This document shows, in pieces, positions 1 through 8,950 of a stretch of 64,000 nucleotides of DNA. This stretch comes from Porcipelethomonas sp964621265. Its GTDB lineage: Bacteria; Bacillota; Clostridia; Oscillospirales; Ruminococcaceae. How positions within the stretch are numbered: the stretch's first letter is position 1; each line of letters begins with the position of its first letter. The notes under the pieces were generated by a model. The model was not told the origin of the DNA. It did no database searches and was given only the letters and a program-made list of their open reading frames with translations. The position numbers and the translations under genes are program-made. The stretch spans positions 174,536 through 238,535 of the forward strand of contig CAZULQ010000001.1 in assembly GCA_964621265.1 (NCBI GenBank), in the 5' to 3' direction.

Positions 1-591
1 TGTATGGAAGAAAGACAGGTTACAGCAGACGGCAAAACCTATGAACTCCCATTTCCTTTCATGGTGATTGCAACGCAGAATCCGCTTGAGCTTTCGGGAA
101 CATTTCCGCTTCCCGAAGCACAGCTTGACAGATTTTTTATCAGTATGACCCCGGGCTATCCGTCAAGAGAAGCAGAACTGAAAATCCTCACGGGTGAAAT
201 CGGACGCTGTGCTGAAGATACTCTCTCAGCTGTTGCAGACGAAAACGAAATCAGAGAATGTATGAAGGAATTACAGCAGGTAAAAGCCGCTGAATGCATT
301 CTCTCATATCTCCTTGACATTGCAGAAAAAACACGTTCAGACAATCGCTATATGCTCGGAATAAGTCCGAGAGGCTGTCTTGATACAATAAACTGCGCAA
401 GGGCAATTGCCGCTATGAATGACAGAAAATTTGTAATCCCTGATGATATTATAATGGCACTTCCGTATACAACCGCACACAGAATCATTCCGTCAATGCA
501 TGAATATACAGCGCTTGAAAAAAGACGTGAGCTTATAAAACAGACGATATCTGAAATATCGGTGCCAAAGGAAGAACTATGGAAATTCTGA
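1..591 (+). CDS. MoxR-family AAA+ ATPase, 3' part only (cut by window edge)
   Basis: The reading frame is open from the first base, so the gene begins upstream of the window and only the C-terminal ~196 residues are seen. What remains contains the sensor-1 type stretch ATQNPLE, the PEAQLDRF arginine-finger region typical of MoxR AAA+ proteins, and the helical lid domain. Walker A and B would lie upstream. MoxR ATPases act as chaperone-like remodelling enzymes and are usually encoded beside DUF58 and transglutaminase-type membrane proteins. That arrangement is seen here, since the DUF58 gene starts inside the last codons of this one (13-bp overlap) and the two are probably translationally coupled. 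The family call is firm; the substrate is unknown. Confidence 0.9.
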   Translation, partial: CMEERQVTADGKTYELPFPFMVIATQNPLELSGTFPLPEAQLDRFFISMTPGYPSREAELKILTGEIGRCAEDTLSAVADENEIRECMKELQQVKAAECILSYLLDIAEKTRSDNRYMLGISPRGCLDTINCARAIAAMNDRKFVIPDDIIMALPYTTAHRIIPSMHEYTALEKRRELIKQTISEISVPKEELWKF

Positions 592-1601
592 TTACTGCGC
601 TGGGCTGTCTGGCTGTTTTTCTGATTCAGCTTAAAATCTACCGCAGAAAATGCTTTGAAAAGCTTTCCTACCGCTGTTATTTCAGCAAAAGTGAGGCTTA
701 TGAAGGCGAGGAAATTGAATTTATCGAGGAAATCGAGAATTTCAAGAGACTGCCCCTGCCTGTATTCAAAACGGAGCTTACGGCATCTGCCGCACTTTTC
801 TTTGCAGATACCCACTCAGCCGTTACTGACGGCTCACGCTTTGTCACAAGCTATTTTGAAGTGAAAGGCAAAAGCAAGGTAAAGCGTGTATGGAAAGTAA
901 AGTGTGAAAGACGTGGCGTCCAGAAAATCTCATCGGTTATAATGGTAAGTACTGATATTTTCGGCACAGAAAGCTATTCTGAAAGACCCGATGTGGTTCT
1001 CCCTGAAATCACGGTACTGCCGGGGCAGTATGCCTTTGATGCTGACAGGATTTTAAGTCACACTATCTGCGGAGACATGCCTGTAAGCAATCCGCCGTTT
1101 GCTGACCCGTTTTATGCAAACGGTCTTCGTGAATACACAGGAAATGAACCACTTAAATTCATAAACCATAACGCCTCGGCTCATGAAAACAGACTTATGG
1201 TAAACACCTATGACGCCTCGGCAGACAGTCATGTAACGGTTGTGCTGACGTTCGGCAGACACGATGACACAAACGAACACAACATAAGAGTGTGCGCATA
1301 TCTTATGGCATATTTAGCACAAAAACGCATTGCAGCAGAACTTCTGATTGCAGGCGAAACAACTGTGAAAATCAGAAATGTCGCTCTTTCGCAGTATCTT
1401 TATGCACTTGCGAAAACGAAGGCAATGCCGACAGAAACACTCCCCCAAAACCTTAAAAGCAATACATTTATTATAACAGAAAGCAAGGAAACTGCGAAAA
1501 AGGCAGACTGCGGTATAATCTTCACAGGCAGTATTCCGATGCTGGAAAACAGGAACGTTATCTACGTTCCTGAAAGGAGCGTGAATCATGAAAAAAACTG
1601 A
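579..1601 (+). CDS. DUF58 domain-containing membrane-anchored protein
   Basis: A 340-residue protein with one hydrophobic N-terminal segment (about residues 1-18), a beta-rich middle, and the DUF58 signature around residues 175-215, where YANGLREYTGNEPLKFINH precedes the NTYDAS segment. DUF58 proteins are vWA-like partners of MoxR ATPases. The start overlaps the MoxR gene and the end overlaps the next gene by 14 bp, so the three form a tight operon. The function is not established for this family beyond its association with MoxR; a role at the cell envelope is inferred from the membrane anchor. Confidence 0.85.
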   Translation: MEILITALGCLAVFLIQLKIYRRKCFEKLSYRCYFSKSEAYEGEEIEFIEEIENFKRLPLPVFKTELTASAALFFADTHSAVTDGSRFVTSYFEVKGKSKVKRVWKVKCERRGVQKISSVIMVSTDIFGTESYSERPDVVLPEITVLPGQYAFDADRILSHTICGDMPVSNPPFADPFYANGLREYTGNEPLKFINHNASAHENRLMVNTYDASADSHVTVVLTFGRHDDTNEHNIRVCAYLMAYLAQKRIAAELLIAGETTVKIRNVALSQYLYALAKTKAMPTETLPQNLKSNTFIITESKETAKKADCGIIFTGSIPMLENRNVIYVPERSVNHEKN

Positions 1602-2817
1602 TAGTATTTCACGTTTCTGTTATCTTTTCAGCGTCGCTGTCGGAATAATTCCTGTGCTGATTTTTCTGTGCATGAACGGTGGAATGAGCAGATATACAGT
1701 ATTTGGCGGTGTTTTCACTTTTAACGCCCTTGCCGCTGTTTTAAACAGGCTTACGCCGGAGAAATTCAGCCGTATTCTGCCGAAAATATATTCGCTTACT
1801 CTGACAGCCGCAACGTTTTTTATATACTACAGCGCTCCTCTGTTTTACAGGCTTGTCCTGTCTGCAATCGTGCTCACACTCAGCATATTCATGCAAAGAA
1901 AAAATGAAAATACAATAACAGGCGTTTACGCTTTTGTGCTCATAACCTTTGCGGATATACTTTTCTGCTTTATTACAGCGTACAGCTTTCCTCATATTGA
2001 CATGACGCTCCAGCTGATTTCTTATTTTGTTTACGTTATCTGCTTCGGCGCCTTAACCTGTACAAATGCAAACACACGCTTTTTCAAAGGCAAGTCAAGC
2101 ATAATTGTTCCGACAACACTTATGATACCCGCAGTCGCAACAGCGCTGATTGCGCTTGTGTCGTTTCCGCTTGCAGGATATGCGTCAGAAGGCATTACCG
2201 CTCTGCTGAGACTACTTCTCGGAAACGCAGGTGGCGGAAACACTTCTCCCCCTGCAAAAGCTGAGGCTGATATGAGCTTTTCGCCCGATGAACTTGGAGT
2301 GTCTCAGGGCGGACCTGTGGTAAGGTACATTATAATTGCAGTTTTTGCTGTATTTGCAGTTTTCATGCTTGTTTATCTGCGCCGTGAGCTTGCAGAGTTT
2401 ATAAGCCGTCTGCCCCAAAAATTCAGAAGGCGCAGAACTATCATTGAAAAAATAGCAAGGCATGAAGAATACACGGATTTTATATGCAGTGTAAATCCAG
2501 AAAAAATTTCATCTGAAACAACGCTCAGAAAAATGTGGCGCAAACGACTTCGGGGATACCGCCGCATGAACTGGTCACAGGACAAAATGAGACAGGGTCT
2601 TGAGCTTGCCCAGAACGGACTTATACTTTCAGGACTTGAAATCAGGGAAAGCGATACTGTCATTGATATCGAAAAAAAACTGTCGCAGGATTTAAAGCCA
2701 TACTGGCACAAAGCGGCAACCTGCTACATGAACTGCCGCTATGACGGGGCAGTTCCGCAAAAGGAAGATGAAAAGGCTTTTGACAGGCTTATAGAAGAAA
2801 TCAAAAGAAAAATTTAA
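1588..2817 (+). CDS. Polytopic membrane protein of the MoxR/DUF58 cluster
   Basis: A 409-residue protein whose first ~190 residues form several hydrophobic segments. A glycine/proline-rich loop follows (about 210-245), then one more membrane segment near 250-270 and a basic cytosolic tail with an RRRR run and a helical C-terminus. The layout and position match the membrane protein that often completes MoxR-DUF58 clusters (TgpA/DUF4129-type), but I see no transglutaminase Cys-His-Asp core, so it is called by context only. It overlaps the DUF58 gene and is followed 11 bp later by tmcAL with a good AGGAGG site. Confidence 0.6.
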   Translation: MKKTDSISRFCYLFSVAVGIIPVLIFLCMNGGMSRYTVFGGVFTFNALAAVLNRLTPEKFSRILPKIYSLTLTAATFFIYYSAPLFYRLVLSAIVLTLSIFMQRKNENTITGVYAFVLITFADILFCFITAYSFPHIDMTLQLISYFVYVICFGALTCTNANTRFFKGKSSIIVPTTLMIPAVATALIALVSFPLAGYASEGITALLRLLLGNAGGGNTSPPAKAEADMSFSPDELGVSQGGPVVRYIIIAVFAVFAVFMLVYLRRELAEFISRLPQKFRRRRTIIEKIARHEEYTDFICSVNPEKISSETTLRKMWRKRLRGYRRMNWSQDKMRQGLELAQNGLILSGLEIRESDTVIDIEKKLSQDLKPYWHKAATCYMNCRYDGAVPQKEDEKAFDRLIEEIKRKI

Positions 2818-2828
2818 GGAGGACAGAA

Positions 2829-4019
2829 ATGAAGATTTCGGGAATTGTCTGCGAATACAACCCCATGCACAACGGACATGTACACCATATCCGCAAAACC
2901 CGTGAAAACGGCGCAACACACATTCTCTGTGTCATGAGCGGAAACTTTGTACAGCGTGGCGAAACAGCGCTTATGGATAAATTCAGCCGTGCCGAAACGG
3001 CAGTTTCATGCGGTGCAGACCTTGTTATTGAAATCCCGACTGTTTACTGTCTTTCCTCCGCTGAATTCTATGCAAGGGGTGCTGTTTCAATTATGCATTC
3101 GCTTGGGTGTGTTGATGAAATATCATTCGGGAGTGAATGCGGAGATATTGAAACACTGAAAAAAGCGTCAGAAGCCGTATTGACGCTCAGTACCTCAGAT
3201 ATTGAAACAAAGCTCAGAAGCGGACTGAGCTATCCCAGTGCCGTTTCAGCAGTACTTTGCGAAAAATACGGAAATGATCTTGCTGAAATTGCCGCATCGC
3301 CGAATAATATTCTTGCGATTGAATATTTAAAGGCACTCTTGTTTTTAAATTCGGACATATCTCCTTTTACCGTTAAACGTATCGCCGCAGAGCATGACAG
3401 CAGCACGACTGATGACGGCTTTGCAAGTGCTTCGCATATAAGAAAAATGCTCTTAGAAAACGAGCGCATTTATGAATTTGTACCGCAAAGCGTATACGAA
3501 AAAATATGCGAAAACCGCAAAAACGACAGACTGTCAGGCATGGAGAATCTTGAAAGGATTATACTTTACAGGCTCAGAACAATGAGTGCTGAACAATTGC
3601 TGAAAATCCCCGATGTCGGACAGGGACTTGAATACCGCTTAAAGCAGTATGACAACTCAGGAAGCGTCAGAGAGCTTCTTGAAAATGTCAAGACCAGACG
3701 CTACACAATGGCAAGACTCAGACGTATTCTCATGAATATGATTATCGGAGTTACAGCAGAGGACCTGAAAATTCTTCCTCCATACGCAAAAATTCTCGCT
3801 ATGAATGAAAGAGGCCGTGAAATTCTCGCTCGCTGTAAAAACAGCACAATTCCGATTTCAACGTCCCTTTCAAAGCTTTCCGAAATGGGTGGGAACGCAT
3901 CACGCTTTGCTCAGCTTGAAGCTGTTGCTTCGGATATTTTCGGACTTTCTCAGAATAATACAGGCTCACGCAATGATGATTTCAGAGCCAAAGTAAGGAT
4001 AATTAAAAATGAAGATTAA
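2829..4019 (+). CDS. tmcAL: tRNA(Met) cytidine acetate ligase (TmcAL)
   Basis: A 396-residue nucleotidyltransferase-fold protein. The N-terminus has GIVCEYNPMHNGH, an HxGH-type nucleotide-binding motif, then VMSGNFVQRGE and the conserved AS-NNILAIEYLKAL segment. This pattern identifies the family formerly called DUF795/YlbM. In Bacillus subtilis this enzyme activates acetate with ATP and makes N4-acetylcytidine at the wobble base of elongator tRNA-Met. An AGGAGG site lies 7 nt before the start. The last 11 bp overlap the downstream HAD gene. Length is normal for the family. Confidence 0.9.
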   Translation: MKISGIVCEYNPMHNGHVHHIRKTRENGATHILCVMSGNFVQRGETALMDKFSRAETAVSCGADLVIEIPTVYCLSSAEFYARGAVSIMHSLGCVDEISFGSECGDIETLKKASEAVLTLSTSDIETKLRSGLSYPSAVSAVLCEKYGNDLAEIAASPNNILAIEYLKALLFLNSDISPFTVKRIAAEHDSSTTDDGFASASHIRKMLLENERIYEFVPQSVYEKICENRKNDRLSGMENLERIILYRLRTMSAEQLLKIPDVGQGLEYRLKQYDNSGSVRELLENVKTRRYTMARLRRILMNMIIGVTAEDLKILPPYAKILAMNERGREILARCKNSTIPISTSLSKLSEMGGNASRFAQLEAVASDIFGLSQNNTGSRNDDFRAKVRIIKNED

Positions 4020-4677
4020 AGCAATAATATTTGACCTTGACGGTACACTCCTCGACTCAATGCACTGCTGGGAAAACGTTGACAAAAACTTTCTCCTTGA
4101 AAACGGCGTTGAGCCGCCCGAAGGAGTTTCGGATATCGTAAAAAAAATGACCATACAGGACTCCGCAAATTATTTTAAAACGCAGTTTTCACTTCCACAG
4201 TCCTGTGAGGAAATTATAGACAGAATCGAAGAAATGGTAAGGGAACAGTATGAACGTATAATCCCGCTCAAAAATGGTGCAGGAGAGCTTGTTGAAAAGC
4301 TTGAAGCAGAAGGGATTAAGATGTGTGTTGCAAGCGCTACATACAATTCCCTTGCTGACGCCGCTCTTAATCGTCTCGGAATTGATAAAAGCCTTGAATT
4401 TATACTCACATGCTCAGATGTCGGCGTCGGCAAGGATAAGCCTGATATTTTTAATATTGCTGCTGAAAAAATGGGCGGCAGTACTGCTGATACAATTGTT
4501 GTCGAGGATTCCCTTCACTGCATTGAAACTGCCGCAAGGGCGGGCTTTAAAACAATTGCAGTATATGATGATATTGCCCGTAAAGAATGGGATGATATCT
4601 GCTGCGTTTCGTGGAAGAATGTCAGAAATCTCACCGATATTTTTGAAATAGTAAGAAAGGAAAACGAAAATGGCTAA
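4009..4677 (+). CDS. HAD-superfamily hydrolase, beta-phosphoglucomutase-like
   Basis: A 222-residue HAD phosphatase. Motif I FDLDGTLLDSM is at residues 8-18 (nucleophile Asp), motif II is near CVASATYN, the lysine is in the GVGKDKPDIF segment, and motif IV is VVEDSLHCIETAARAGF. A helical cap lies between motifs I and II. This is subfamily IA, which dephosphorylates or isomerises small phospho-sugars and related metabolites; the substrate cannot be read from sequence. It overlaps tmcAL upstream and mnmA downstream (8 bp), so it belongs to the same operon. Confidence 0.85.
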   Translation: MKIKAIIFDLDGTLLDSMHCWENVDKNFLLENGVEPPEGVSDIVKKMTIQDSANYFKTQFSLPQSCEEIIDRIEEMVREQYERIIPLKNGAGELVEKLEAEGIKMCVASATYNSLADAALNRLGIDKSLEFILTCSDVGVGKDKPDIFNIAAEKMGGSTADTIVVEDSLHCIETAARAGFKTIAVYDDIARKEWDDICCVSWKNVRNLTDIFEIVRKENENG

Positions 4678-5737
4678 GGTTATGGTTGGAATGAGCGGCG
4701 GAGTTGACAGCTCTGCGGCGGCACTTCTTTTGAAAAATGAGGGCTATGATGTAACAGGTGTGACACTGCGCCTTTTCGCAGGCGAAGATGTAGACGAGGA
4801 AACAAGAACATGCTGTGCGCTCTCGGACGTTGAGGACGCAAGAGCTGTTTGCTACAAGCTTGGTTTTGAGCACCTTGTTTTCAACTTCAAGGAGCATTTC
4901 AGAGAAAACGTAATGGACGTTTTCGCCCGCAGCTACTTAAACGGTGAAACACCGAATCCATGCATTGAATGCAACAAGAAAGTGAAATTTGACAAAATGC
5001 TCAGACGTGCCGAAGAGCTCGGCTATGACTACATCGCAACAGGTCACTATGCAATAAGAGAGTTCGACGAAACGCTCGGAAAATATATTTTAAAGCGACC
5101 GAAAGACCGTTCAAAAGACCAGACATATGTCCTCTACGGGCTTACACAGTATCAGCTTTCAAAAACGCTCTTTCCTCTCGGAGTATACGAAAAACCTGAG
5201 ATAAGGGAAATAGCTGAAAGCGCGGGACTTGTAAATTCAAGAAAGCCTGACAGCCAGGATATCTGCTTTGTGCCAGACGGCGACTATGCTTCGTTCATAA
5301 AACGTCATACAGATGCTGAAGTTACAGACGGTGATTTTCTTGACACCGACGGCAACGTAATCGGCAGACACAAGGGTGTTATCAATTACACAATCGGTCA
5401 GAGACGAGGTATAGGAATTTCACTCGGCAAGCCTGCATACGTTGTCGGCAAGGACGCTGAAAATAACACCGTCACAATCGGTGATGAACAGGATTTATAC
5501 AAATCGGAAATACTTGTAAAAAAAGTAAATCTCATATCTCTTGACGCTCTCCCCGAAAAAATGAATGTCACAGCAAAGGTGAGATACAGCCGCAACGAAC
5601 AGCCTGCTGAAATATTCCCGCAGGCAAACGGCGATGTACTCGTCCGCTTTTCACAGCCTCAGAGAGCACCTGCCCCTGGACAGGCGGCAGTCTTCTACGA
5701 CGGAGATATTGTAATCGGCGGCGGAACAATAAAATAA
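4670..5737 (+). CDS. mnmA: tRNA-specific 2-thiouridylase MnmA
   Basis: A 355-residue ATP-pyrophosphatase that thiolates U34 of tRNA-Lys, -Glu and -Gln. Visible motifs are the P-loop GMSGGVDSS at residues 7-15, the catalytic Cys in NPCIECNKKVKFD, ATGHYA, and the second active-site Cys in DSQDICFVPDGDY. A beta-barrel C-terminal domain ends with the QRAPAPGQAAVFYDGD segment common to the family. The start overlaps the HAD gene by 8 bp. In Firmicutes the sulphur donor is usually a cysteine desulfurase encoded elsewhere. It is the last gene of the operon. Confidence 0.95.
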   Translation: MAKVMVGMSGGVDSSAAALLLKNEGYDVTGVTLRLFAGEDVDEETRTCCALSDVEDARAVCYKLGFEHLVFNFKEHFRENVMDVFARSYLNGETPNPCIECNKKVKFDKMLRRAEELGYDYIATGHYAIREFDETLGKYILKRPKDRSKDQTYVLYGLTQYQLSKTLFPLGVYEKPEIREIAESAGLVNSRKPDSQDICFVPDGDYASFIKRHTDAEVTDGDFLDTDGNVIGRHKGVINYTIGQRRGIGISLGKPAYVVGKDAENNTVTIGDEQDLYKSEILVKKVNLISLDALPEKMNVTAKVRYSRNEQPAEIFPQANGDVLVRFSQPQRAPAPGQAAVFYDGDIVIGGGTIK

Positions 5738-5774
5738 TTGCCTTAATTTCCAGTATTTTGAGTGCTTTTGTCTA

Positions 5775-5803
5775 TTGACAAAAGAGTGTATAAATGGTAA
5801 AGT
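5775..5803 (+). promoter_or_regulatory. SigA-type promoter for the surface protein/sortase operon
   Basis: TTGACA (5775-5780), a 17-bp spacer and TAAAGT (5798-5803) lie 63 bp before the start codon at 5866. The -35 box is perfect. A purine-rich GGAGGG ribosome site is at 5852-5857. Confidence 0.6.
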
Positions 5804-5865
5804 ATTAGGTATAGGTTTAAGGGGAAAATCAGAGAACGTTTTATTTTATATGGAGGGAATTAATC

Positions 5866-6588
5866 ATGAAAAAAAGATTCAGAAGCATTATTGCGGCTTT
5901 AACTGCCGTTACTGTTATATCATTCGGAAGCATGTCTGTTTCCGCAACAACTGCTGCGGACGTTGTTGCAGCAGCAAGAGGTGCAGGTATTCACTCAACT
6001 TATGTTGCACAGCTTGAAAACTTCCTTGCGGCAAATGAGTTTACTTCAAACCAGTACGACATGATGATTGACGGCCTTGGAAATATCGGAAACATCAGCC
6101 TTTCAGTTATCAAGAGATACTTCCCAGAAATCAACTCAATCGAGGATTTCTATAACGGTCCTTCATCATCTGATGATTCAAATACTGACCCGACTGACAC
6201 AAAAAAACCGGGTACTATTATAAACGGAACTCTTACTCCGGAAGAAGAGAACATCAAGGATAAAACAGAAGAAATCATGGACAACATGACCAATGAGGAT
6301 ATGCTCGACGCCATTGAAGAAATGATTGAAACAGGTAAACAGGTTGGCCTTGACATTACAGCTGAACAGGTCGGAGACAAGGCATTTACAATTACAGTAA
6401 AGGACAAGGACGGAAACATCAAGCTTGTTGCGCCAATCGGACAGCTTGTATCAAGAACAGGTGTACAGGATGTATCAACAGAATCAGACAGCAATACTGT
6501 TGCAGTGGCCTCGCTCGGACTTTTAGTTGCAGGCATTGCAGGTATGGCATTTTTAAACAGAAAAAACCGTGAAACAGGTGTTAACTGA
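5866..6588 (+). CDS. Secreted/cell-surface protein with C-terminal membrane anchor
   Basis: A 240-residue protein with a Sec signal peptide (about 1-27, cleavage likely after VSA). A helical domain follows, then an Asp/Ser/Thr-rich linker around residues 103-120, a small acidic domain, and a C-terminal hydrophobic helix (about 210-230) ending in a NRKNR basic tail. That end looks like a sortase sorting signal, but I see no LPxTG-like pentapeptide before the helix. It is followed directly (1-bp overlap) by a sortase gene, so it is probably the substrate or a partner. The family is not recognised. Confidence 0.7.
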   Translation: MKKRFRSIIAALTAVTVISFGSMSVSATTAADVVAAARGAGIHSTYVAQLENFLAANEFTSNQYDMMIDGLGNIGNISLSVIKRYFPEINSIEDFYNGPSSSDDSNTDPTDTKKPGTIINGTLTPEEENIKDKTEEIMDNMTNEDMLDAIEEMIETGKQVGLDITAEQVGDKAFTITVKDKDGNIKLVAPIGQLVSRTGVQDVSTESDSNTVAVASLGLLVAGIAGMAFLNRKNRETGVN

Positions 6589-7229
6589 TGAGTGAAAAGA
6601 AAAAATCGGGAAAGGTTGTCCTTTTTGCAACTCCGATTGCCATGTTGGCAGTTTGTACTGCTATCGCAGTCGGTCTTGGATATACCCCATTCACAAAGGC
6701 AATGAATTACGCTGATGTCATCTTTTCAGCCGAAGTTCCTCATTCAGAAATCGGCGAAATCAAGTATGACGTTAAGGAAGTTGAAGCAGAGCTTGATGAC
6801 GGAAGCAAAATCGTGTACCCGTCATTCGGCGCTGAATATGCAACAATTAAAATTGATTCAATCGGGCTTGAAGCGCCTGTTATATGGGGAGATACGACTG
6901 ACCTCCTCCAGAACGGAGTCTGCCAGTATACAGGCTCGCCATATATAGGAAAGCAGGGAAATGTCGTTTTAGCGGCACACTGCAACACATTTTTCTATCA
7001 CCTTGGCGAAGTACAGCCAGGAGATACTGTCACACTTACCACCTCATACGGTGAGTTTACATATCGTGCCAAGGAACAGTTTCTTTTCAAGGAATACGAC
7101 AATTCATATATTTATCCGACAGATGATGACCGTCTGACGCTTTATACATGCTACGGAAATCTGCTCGGTCCGACAGAGGACAGACTCGGCGTTATATGCG
7201 AGCTTGTCGAGAAAAAATTCTTTGAATAG
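6588..7229 (+). CDS. Sortase (class D-like cysteine transpeptidase)
   Basis: A 213-residue membrane-anchored sortase. An N-terminal transmembrane helix spans about residues 10-30. The beta-barrel has the catalytic His in VLAAHCNTF, the catalytic Cys in TLYTCYGN and the catalytic Arg in EDRLGVICEL. Sortases cleave a sorting motif on secreted proteins and attach them to the wall or to each other. It sits between a signal-peptide/C-anchor protein and a membrane protein, suggesting a dedicated sortase with one cognate substrate. The class is inferred from size and motif spacing. Confidence 0.9.
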   Translation: MSEKKKSGKVVLFATPIAMLAVCTAIAVGLGYTPFTKAMNYADVIFSAEVPHSEIGEIKYDVKEVEAELDDGSKIVYPSFGAEYATIKIDSIGLEAPVIWGDTTDLLQNGVCQYTGSPYIGKQGNVVLAAHCNTFFYHLGEVQPGDTVTLTTSYGEFTYRAKEQFLFKEYDNSYIYPTDDDRLTLYTCYGNLLGPTEDRLGVICELVEKKFFE

Positions 7230-7246
7230 AAAGGACCGTGACACAA

Positions 7247-8137
7247 ATGAACAGACTTAAAGCTTATATTCCGAATTTTCTTCTGTCAGTTCTGCTGGTC
7301 TTTTCAATTGCCGGTATCGGAATTGCAGGGCTTGTATCAAACAGCCTCCTCTCACCTGAATATCATTCGGATTCTGCCCAGAAGCACGGAATTTATGAAC
7401 GTGTTTTTGCATATGCTGAGGACTATTTTGAAAAGAGCTATGCCGTTTCAGGTATTCCTGCCGAGGTTTATATGGACGGTCTCGGAGAAGACGTTATAAA
7501 GCAGGCAGTTGACGGGAAGATAACAGCTTTTCTTGACTATGTAAACGGAAAGACAGATAAAATAGCTGAGACTAAGGTTGATTTCACTCAGCTGGAAAAA
7601 AATCTAAGCGACTTCTTTGACAAGTTCGCCGAAGAAAACAATGTTGAAGTAAATGACGAGTTTACGTCACAGCTTGACAACACAATCAAAACTGCTGAAA
7701 AGGAAATCGGAACATTTACGAACATCTACATGCTAGATTATATGGAAAAGGCGGGTGTTGCCGCAAAGCTCAGAAACTATGCACCAATGCTCCCGACTGT
7801 TATGTACGCATTAATCGGTGTGGCGGTACTTTGTGTGGTGCTCATAGGTGTTCTAAGCAGAAAGAAAATTGTTTCTGCTCTTTACTGGATTTCATCAGCA
7901 GGAATCTGCTCGGCAGTACTCATGCTCGTGCCATGCATTATAATCAGCTCAAAGGATTATTTCAGCAGACTTATTCTGCGTACTGATTATGTTTATCATG
8001 CTGTAACAGGCATGCTTAATGACGCAGTTGAATCACTTATGAATATGCAGTATATAATACTTGCAGTATCTGTGGTGCTTATGATTGCATTTGCCGCAGG
8101 TTCGGTTATACTTAATAAAAAGAACAAGGACGCCTGA
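7247..8137 (+). CDS. Membrane protein of the sortase cluster
   Basis: About 296 residues. One N-terminal transmembrane helix is followed by an acidic extracytoplasmic domain (about 30-170), then three more hydrophobic segments at about 180-200, 210-235 and 270-290. I prefer the ATG at 7247 because the AAAGGA site (7230-7235) is too close to the in-frame GTG at 7238. The gene starts just after the sortase and ends inside a terminator. It may help present the sortase or its substrate; no family was recognised. Confidence 0.65.
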   Translation: MNRLKAYIPNFLLSVLLVFSIAGIGIAGLVSNSLLSPEYHSDSAQKHGIYERVFAYAEDYFEKSYAVSGIPAEVYMDGLGEDVIKQAVDGKITAFLDYVNGKTDKIAETKVDFTQLEKNLSDFFDKFAEENNVEVNDEFTSQLDNTIKTAEKEIGTFTNIYMLDYMEKAGVAAKLRNYAPMLPTVMYALIGVAVLCVVLIGVLSRKKIVSALYWISSAGICSAVLMLVPCIIISSKDYFSRLILRTDYVYHAVTGMLNDAVESLMNMQYIILAVSVVLMIAFAAGSVILNKKNKDA

Positions 8138-8150
8138 ATTCAGGCGTCCT
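8127..8150 (+). terminator. Rho-independent terminator
   Basis: A perfect 10-bp stem AGGACGCCTG/CAGGCGTCCT with an AATT loop is followed by TTTATTATATT. It includes the stop codon of the preceding membrane protein gene. The facing lipoprotein gene ends 12 bp further on, so it may serve both directions. Confidence 0.85.
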
Positions 8151-8161
8151 TTATTATATTA

Positions 8162-8947
8162 TTACATCGGGAAAGTAAACTCTGAAACCTTATAGCCGTC
8201 CTCCCATTTTACAATGGAAAATACCGCTGTTTCGTCATCAAACTTTTCACCTGTTTCCTCAAATTCATAGTGGGAAATTGCATTGAATGTAAAGCCCTCA
8301 TCGCTTTCATCCACAAGCTCAAATGTAGTTCCCGCATAGAAAATATCAGTACCTCTTGCGGCATCATTACAATAAAGCTTTCCGTCAATTTCCTTGTATC
8401 TCTCATAGATATATTCATCAGGCTGAGTGAAAAGATTGCAGTAATAATCCTCAATGGATTTTATACCCTCTGTACAGTTCGGGTCATTAACAGGCGCCCA
8501 GCCGTCATCTGTAATATTATCATAATCGAGCACATAAGGACAGGTGAGTAAAACCGTATGATACATCGTGCATGCGTCATTATAATACATCTCCGCAAGC
8601 TTCATCGGGTCAACATCATCTTCTTCGCTTTCATCTGATACTGACTGCTCCTGCTGTTTATCAGCTTCCTGTTCCGCCAGAGTTTCCTCCTGCGGCTTTT
8701 CCTCGGTCGTTTCTTCAGCACCAGTTTCCTCAGACTCCTCATTGCTTTCAGAATCTGCCTCAGAGTTTTCCTTGACTTCGTTTTCCTTTTCTTCTTCGCT
8801 GTCAGCATTTTCATTTTTTTCTTCATCAGCGTCAGCCACAGCGGACTGTACCTTTTCAGCAACAGATGAAGCTTCATCTGTGATATCACAGCCTGCCGCA
8901 GAAGTGCAAAGCAGTGCTGACAATAAAATAACAAATATCTTCTTCAT
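8162..8947 (-). CDS. Acidic lipoprotein with Glu-rich linker
   Basis: A 261-residue predicted lipoprotein. The signal peptide ends in the lipobox-like TSAAGC, with the acylated Cys near residue 20. Residues about 35-115 are a very acidic Glu/Ser/Asp/Gln low-complexity spacer, and the C-terminal ~150 residues form a compact domain rich in aromatic and Asp residues. The linker would hold the domain away from the membrane. It starts 3 bp after the stop of the RNase R gene, so it is probably co-transcribed with it. The function is unknown. Confidence 0.75.
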   Translation of the reverse strand: MKKIFVILLSALLCTSAAGCDITDEASSVAEKVQSAVADADEEKNENADSEEEKENEVKENSEADSESNEESEETGAEETTEEKPQEETLAEQEADKQQEQSVSDESEEDDVDPMKLAEMYYNDACTMYHTVLLTCPYVLDYDNITDDGWAPVNDPNCTEGIKSIEDYYCNLFTQPDEYIYERYKEIDGKLYCNDAARGTDIFYAGTTFELVDESDEGFTFNAISHYEFEETGEKFDDETAVFSIVKWEDGYKVSEFTFPM

Positions 8948-8950
8948 GGA

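Noticed and set aside
348..815. Long minus-strand open frame opposite the MoxR/DUF58 genes
   Set aside because: It lies entirely across two well-supported genes, has no ribosome site and no recognisable protein pattern.
5775..6017. Plus-strand open frame overlapping the surface protein start
   Set aside because: It starts inside the promoter, is Cys/Arg-rich like an out-of-frame read, and the surface protein in another frame has a clear signal peptide and ribosome site.
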